Source: Pseudomonas sp. ok272
GTDB taxonomy: Bacteria > Pseudomonadota > Gammaproteobacteria > Pseudomonadales > Pseudomonadaceae
Length of the DNA stretch: 56,694 nt
Assembly (NCBI RefSeq): GCF_900109995.1
Contig: NZ_FOCB01000021.1
Span: 1-56,694 of the forward strand
Reading direction: 5' to 3'
The translations under genes were made by a program, and so were the position numbers. Below the pieces are notes generated by a model that saw nothing but the letters and a program-made list of their open reading frames with translations, was not told the origin of the DNA and searched no databases. Within the stretch, counting starts at the first letter, position 1. Every line of letters begins with the position of its first letter. Positions 52,459 to 56,694 of the stretch are shown here, in pieces.

Positions 52459-55050
52459 ATGAACACTGAATTTCGCAAGCCGCTCCCCGGCACCCAGCTG
52501 GATTACTACGACACCCGCGCCGCCGTCGAGGCCATTGCGCCTGGTGCCTATGACACCCTGCCGTACACCTCCCGCGTGCTCGCGGAAAACCTGGTGCGCC
52601 GCTGCGACCCGGCCACGCTCACCGACTCCCTGAAGCAGTTCATCGAGCGCAAGCGCGACCTCGACTTCCCATGGTTCCCGGCGCGGGTGGTGTGCCACGA
52701 CATTCTCGGCCAGACCGCCCTGGTGGACCTGGCCGGCCTGCGCGATGCGATTGCCCTGCAAGGCGGCGACCCGGCGCAGGTCAACCCGGTGGTGCCGACT
52801 CAACTGATCGTCGACCACTCCCTGGCCGTCGAGCGTCCTGGTTTTGATCCCGAGGCGTTCGAGAAGAATCGCGCCATCGAGGACCGTCGCAACGAGGACC
52901 GTTTCCACTTCATCAACTGGACCAAGAAGGCGTTCAAGAACGTCGACGTGATCCCGCCGGGCAACGGCATCATGCACCAGATCAACCTGGAGAAGATGTC
53001 CCCGGTGATCCAGGTGCGCGACGGCGTCGCCTTCCCTGATACCTGCGTCGGCACCGACAGCCACACCCCGCACGTCGATGCCCTGGGCGTGATCGCCATC
53101 GGTGTCGGTGGCCTGGAAGCCGAGAGCGTGATGCTCGGTCGTGCGTCCTGGATGCGCCTGCCCGAGAGCGTTGGCGTCGAGCTGACCGGCAAGCTGCAAC
53201 CGGGCATCACCGCCACCGACATGGTGCTGGCGCTGACCGAGTTCCTGCGCCAGCAAAAGGTGGTGGGTGCCTGGCTGGAGTTCTTCGGTGAGGGCGCCGC
53301 CAAGCTGACCCTGGGCGACCGCGCGACCATCTCCAACATGGCCCCGGAATACGGCGCCACGGCCGCGATGTTCTACATCGACCAGCAGACCATCGACTAC
53401 CTCAAGCTCACCGGCCGTGAAGACGAGCAGGTGCGTTTGGTGGAGCAGTACGCCAAGCAGACCGGCCTGTGGGCTGACAGCCTCAAGGGCGCGCAGTACG
53501 AGCGTGGCTTGCGCTTCGACTTGTCGAGTGTGGTGCGCAACATGGCCGGGCCGAGTAACCCGCACGCCCGCGTCGCCACCGCGGACCTCGCCGCGCAAGG
53601 TATCTGCGGCCAGTGGGACGACATTCCCGGCCAGATGCCGGACGGCGCGGTGATCATCGCCGCCATCACCAGTTGCACCAACACCAGCAACCCGCGCAAC
53701 GTGATCGCCGCTGGCTTGCTGGCGCGCAATGCCAACCAGCTGGGGCTGACCCGCAAGCCGTGGGTCAAATCGTCCCTGGCGCCGGGCTCGAAAACCGTGG
53801 CCCTGTACCTGGATGAAGCCGGCCTGACGACTGAGCTGGAGCAACTGGGCTTCGGTATCGTGGCCTTCGCCTGCACCACCTGCAACGGCATGTCCGGTGC
53901 GCTGGACCCGCTGATCCAGCAAGAGATCATCGACCGCGACCTGTACGCCACGGCCGTGTTGTCGGGCAACCGCAACTTCGACGGGCGGATTCACCCCTAC
54001 GCCAAGCAAGCGTTCCTGGCTTCGCCGCCGCTGGTGGTCGCCTACGCCATCGCCGGGACCATCCGCTTCGACATCGAAAAAGACGTGCTGGGCGTGGTCG
54101 ATGGCAAGGAAATCCGCCTGAAGGACATCTGGCCCAGCGACGAGGAAATCGACGCGGTGGTCAAGGCGTCGGTCAAGCCGGAGCAGTTCCGCCAGGTGTA
54201 CATCCCGATGTTCGCCATCCATGAAGACACCGGCCCGAAAGTCGCGCCGCTGTATGACTGGCGCGAGCAGAGCACCTACATCCGTCGTCCGCCGTACTGG
54301 GAAGGCGCGTTGGCCGGGGCGCGTCCGCTCAAGGGCATGCGCCCGCTGGCGGTGCTGCCGGATAACATCACCACCGATCACCTGTCGCCGTCCAACGCGA
54401 TCATGCTCGACAGCGCCGCCGGCGAATACCTGGCGAAAATGGGCCTGCCGGAGGAGGACTTCAACTCCTACGCCACCCACCGTGGCGATCACCTGACCGC
54501 GCAACGCGCCACCTTCGCCAACCCGAAGCTGTTCAACGAAATGGTGCTGGAGAACGGCAAGGTCAAGCAGGGTTCGCTGGCCCGTGTCGAACCGCAAGGC
54601 CAGGTCATGCGCATGTGGGAAGCCATCGAGACCTACATGGAACGCAAGCAGCCGCTGATCATCATTGCCGGCGCCGACTACGGCCAGGGTTCGTCCCGTG
54701 ACTGGGCGGCCAAGGGCGTGCGGTTGGCGGGCGTGGAAGCGATCGCCGCCGAAGGCTTCGAACGCATCCACCGCACCAACCTGGTGGGCATGGGCGTGTT
54801 GCCGCTGGAGTTCTTGCCGGGCACCAACCGCAAGACCCTGGGCATCGACGGCACCGAAACCTACGACGTGATCGGTGAGCGCACCCCGCGCACCACCTTG
54901 ACCCTGGTGATCACCCGCAAGAACGGCGAGCGCGTCGACGTGCCGGTCACTTGCCGCCTCGATACCGCCGAAGAAGTGTCGATCTATGAAGCGGGCGGCG
55001 TGTTGCAGCGCTTTGCCCAGGACTTCCTGGAGTCGGCTGTCGCCGTCTAA
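52459..55050 (+). CDS. acnD: Fe/S-dependent 2-methylisocitrate dehydratase
   Basis: It dehydrates 2-methylcitrate to 2-methyl-cis-aconitate (the trans isomer, in work on this family). 863 residues of aconitase A type. Fe/S cysteines in TSCTNTSNPRNV and FACTTCNGMSG; swivel domain with GADYGQGSSRDWAAKG. The N-terminus starts MNTEFRKPLPG. It substitutes for PrpD and needs PrpF, which follows. Confidence 0.94.
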   Translation: MNTEFRKPLPGTQLDYYDTRAAVEAIAPGAYDTLPYTSRVLAENLVRRCDPATLTDSLKQFIERKRDLDFPWFPARVVCHDILGQTALVDLAGLRDAIALQGGDPAQVNPVVPTQLIVDHSLAVERPGFDPEAFEKNRAIEDRRNEDRFHFINWTKKAFKNVDVIPPGNGIMHQINLEKMSPVIQVRDGVAFPDTCVGTDSHTPHVDALGVIAIGVGGLEAESVMLGRASWMRLPESVGVELTGKLQPGITATDMVLALTEFLRQQKVVGAWLEFFGEGAAKLTLGDRATISNMAPEYGATAAMFYIDQQTIDYLKLTGREDEQVRLVEQYAKQTGLWADSLKGAQYERGLRFDLSSVVRNMAGPSNPHARVATADLAAQGICGQWDDIPGQMPDGAVIIAAITSCTNTSNPRNVIAAGLLARNANQLGLTRKPWVKSSLAPGSKTVALYLDEAGLTTELEQLGFGIVAFACTTCNGMSGALDPLIQQEIIDRDLYATAVLSGNRNFDGRIHPYAKQAFLASPPLVVAYAIAGTIRFDIEKDVLGVVDGKEIRLKDIWPSDEEIDAVVKASVKPEQFRQVYIPMFAIHEDTGPKVAPLYDWREQSTYIRRPPYWEGALAGARPLKGMRPLAVLPDNITTDHLSPSNAIMLDSAAGEYLAKMGLPEEDFNSYATHRGDHLTAQRATFANPKLFNEMVLENGKVKQGSLARVEPQGQVMRMWEAIETYMERKQPLIIIAGADYGQGSSRDWAAKGVRLAGVEAIAAEGFERIHRTNLVGMGVLPLEFLPGTNRKTLGIDGTETYDVIGERTPRTTLTLVITRKNGERVDVPVTCRLDTAEEVSIYEAGGVLQRFAQDFLESAVAV

Positions 55051-55110
55051 TCAGCCAATGCGCGCATGGGATTTAAGTCCCGTGCGCGCCGGTAAGGAGT
55101 TAGGAGCACC

Positions 55111-56301
55111 ATGGCTCACGCACCTCAGATCAAGATCGCTGCCACCTACCTGCGTGGCGGCACCAGCAAAGGCGTGTTCTTCAGCCTCCAGGATTTACCC
55201 GCGTCGGCGCAGGTGCCGGGACCGTCCCGTGATGCGCTGCTGCTGCGCGTGATCGGCAGCCCCGACCCGTACGAGAAGCAAATCGACGGCATGGGCGCGG
55301 CCACGTCCAGCACCAGCAAGACGGTGATCGTGTCCAAGAGCCTCAAGGCCGATCACGATGTCGATTACCTGTTCGGCCAGGTCTCCATCGACAAGCCGTT
55401 TGTCGATTGGAGCGGCAACTGCGGCAACCTGTCGGCAGCGGTCGGTTCGTTCGCCATCAGCAGCGGCCTGGTCGATGCCAGCCGTGTGCCGCACAACGGC
55501 GTGGCCGTGGTGCGTATCTGGCAGGCCAACATCAGCAAGACCATCATTGCCCACGTGCCGATCACCGACGGTGCGGTGCAGGAGACCGGCGACTTCGAAC
55601 TCGACGGCGTGACCTTCCCGGCTGCCGAGGTGCAACTCGAATTCCTCAGCCCGGCGGCCGAGGAAGATGGCGCCGGCGGCTCGATGTTCCCCACCGGCAA
55701 CCTGGTGGACGACCTAGAAGTGCCCGGCGTTGGCACCCTCAAGGTGACGATGATCAATGCGGGCATCCCGACCATCTTCGTCAACGCCCAGGACATCGGC
55801 TACACCGGCACCGAGTTGCAGGGCGACATCAACGGCGACCCGAAAGCGCTGGCGATGTTCGAGACCATCCGGGCCTACGGCGCGCTGCGCATGGGCTTGA
55901 TTGCCGATCTGGATGAAGCGGCCAGGCGGCAGCACACGCCCAAGGTGGCGTTCGTCGCGCCGGCGGCGGACTACGTGTCATCCAGCGGCAAACCAGTGGC
56001 GGCGGGTGATATCGACCTGCTGGTGCGGGCGCTGTCCATGGGCAAGCTGCACCACGCGATGATGGGCACCGCCGCCGTCGCCATCGGCACCGCCGCGGCC
56101 ATCAACGGCACGCTGGTGAACCTGGCGGCGGGGGGCATCGAGTGTAACGCGGTGCGCTTCGGTCATCCGTCCGGCACCTTGCGCGTGGGGGCCGAGGCCA
56201 CATTGGTCGACGGTGATTGGACCGTGACCAAAGCCATCATGAGCCGCAGTGCGCGGGTATTGATGGAAGGCTGGGTGCGGGTGCCGGGGGATTCGTTCTG
56301 A
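55111..56301 (+). CDS. prpF: AcnD-accessory protein / aconitate isomerase PrpF
   Basis: A 396-residue member of the DAP-epimerase fold. It isomerises the AcnD product so that aconitase can use it. Typical segments: AATYLRGGTSKGVFF, DWSGNCGNLSAAVGSF and TMINAGIPTIFV. AAGGAGTTAGGAGCACC precedes the ATG, 60 bases after acnD. Confidence 0.94.
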   Translation: MAHAPQIKIAATYLRGGTSKGVFFSLQDLPASAQVPGPSRDALLLRVIGSPDPYEKQIDGMGAATSSTSKTVIVSKSLKADHDVDYLFGQVSIDKPFVDWSGNCGNLSAAVGSFAISSGLVDASRVPHNGVAVVRIWQANISKTIIAHVPITDGAVQETGDFELDGVTFPAAEVQLEFLSPAAEEDGAGGSMFPTGNLVDDLEVPGVGTLKVTMINAGIPTIFVNAQDIGYTGTELQGDINGDPKALAMFETIRAYGALRMGLIADLDEAARRQHTPKVAFVAPAADYVSSSGKPVAAGDIDLLVRALSMGKLHHAMMGTAAVAIGTAAAINGTLVNLAAGGIECNAVRFGHPSGTLRVGAEATLVDGDWTVTKAIMSRSARVLMEGWVRVPGDSF

Positions 56302-56329
56302 CGCCACGCTAAAGATCCACACCCAACCC

Positions 56330-56382
56330 TGTGGGAGCAACTGTCTTAGCCATGCCGCTCGTCACCGCCATCGCGAGCAGGA
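56330..56382. repeat. Degenerate REP pair
   Basis: GTGGGAGCAACTG (56331-56343) and ATCGCGAGCAGGAA (56370-56383) are worn arms of a REPIN just after prpF. Confidence 0.6.
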
Positions 56383-56394
56383 ATCTGGGTTGAG

Positions 56395-56643
56395 CCCGTA
56401 GGAGCGAGGCTTGCCCGCGAAGAGGCCAGCCCATTCAACATTGATGTCGCCAGGCTTACCGCCTTCGCGGGCAAGCCTTAATGCCAGTCAGTTAAGGCGC
56501 CAACCCTGTGGGAGCGAGCCTGCTCGCGAAGACGGCAACACAGCCAACATCTCCGTTGACTGACCTACTGCTATCGCGAGCAGGCTCGCTCCCACGTGGG
56601 TTTCGCTTAACTGACTGGCATTAGGGCAAGCCTCGCTCCTACA
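56395..56643. repeat. REPIN interrupted by a smaller element
   Basis: The left arm GTAGGAGCGAGGCTTGCCCG begins at 56398. The right arm is split: TTCGCGGGCAAGCCT (56464-56478) and CGCTCCTAC (56634-56642). Removing 56479-56633 restores an intact right arm, so the element at 56479-56623 was inserted into it. Confidence 0.82.
56479..56623. mobile_element. 145-bp MITE-like element carrying a REPIN
   Basis: Perfect 18-bp inverted ends TAATGCCAGTCAGTTAAG (56479-56496) and CTTAACTGACTGGCATTA (56606-56623). A 10-bp direct repeat GGGCAAGCCT flanks it (56469-56478 and 56624-56633), the mark of a transposition. Inside is a complete REPIN (GTGGGAGCGAGCCTGCTCGCG ... CGCGAGCAGGCTCGCTCCCAC). It has no coding capacity and must be mobilised by a transposase elsewhere; a 10-bp duplication would suit an IS4-type enzyme. 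Confidence 0.85.
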
Positions 56644-56694
56644 AGGAATTGAGCTGCCCCCGGATGTGTGTTCGCCGTGGACCAGGGTGAGCGG

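Noticed and set aside
52399..54771. A 790-codon open frame on the minus strand opposite acnD
   Set aside because: It runs antisense to a clear aconitase gene. Such long mirror frames arise from GC-rich third positions; it has no family resemblance.

Overview
The window is chromosomal DNA from a Pseudomonas, most likely the P. fluorescens group. Evidence: the 23S/5S rRNA ends, many REP/REPIN repeats built on a GTGGGAGCGAGC...GCTCGC core, an isonitrile-hydratase (InhA)-type gene, ThrH, a GntR-led prpB-prpC-acnD-prpF propionate operon, an Rsm-type GGA-hairpin RNA, and uniformly GC-rich coding. It is mostly core chromosome with several accessory patches and deletion scars. All assignments were made by reading; no searches were run.

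Layout. 1-0.5 kb: end of an rRNA operon (23S 3' end, 5S, terminator). 0.7-2.6 kb: a PBP2 transpeptidase. 2.6-2.8 kb: a scar where the C-terminal tails of a LysR regulator and a deacetylase-family protein meet. 2.9-8.8 kb: small housekeeping and stress genes, a candidate RsmX/Y/Z-type RNA (about 6555-6672), and a divergent isonitrile hydratase / GlxA-type regulator pair. 9.2-9.8 kb: a terminator hairpin, a folded RNA resembling the phage C4 antisense RNA, and a DUF6124 gene. 9.8-12.8 kb: a small terpene locus (idi plus a 2-methylisoborneol-type terpene cyclase) beside an MFS exporter. 13-15.7 kb: corA, plsC-like acyltransferase and a crotonase. 16.0-16.6 kb: tRNA-Ser(GGA) with a degraded integrase at its 3' end.

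17.0-36.4 kb is the main accessory block. Two operons read in the same direction, with an AraC-type regulator between them on the other strand. Operon 1: quinone oxidoreductase, TauD-type dioxygenase, BKACE (beta-keto acid cleavage), MFS transporter, DsbA-like protein, Rieske ferredoxin, YeiH-type exporter. Operon 2: small alpha/beta hydrolase, DUF1302, DUF1329, YCF48-type protein, MMPL/RND transporter, DmdC-like acyl-CoA dehydrogenase, acyl-CoA ligase. The two operon promoters carry the same 46-bp element (35/46 identical), each made of two 17-bp direct repeats 21 bp apart, so they form one regulon. I infer a catabolic and transport pathway for a hydrophobic acid whose substrate I cannot name; this is the best candidate for an undescribed system here.

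36.4-42.7 kb: an IS66 remnant, an alcohol-dehydrogenase-like gene with a divergent LysR regulator, two lipoproteins, a glycine-zipper protein, a HAD phosphatase and a frameshifted hydantoin-racemase-like gene. 42.8-49.0 kb: cysH, thrH, pabB, and a three-gene set encoding an ATP-grasp ligase, a seven-helix protein with an inactive-transglutaminase domain, and a retropepsin-like protease. 49.2-56.3 kb: the methylcitrate-cycle operon with GntR operators. 56.3-56.7 kb: nested repeats, including a 145-bp element with 18-bp inverted ends inserted into a REPIN with a 10-bp target duplication.
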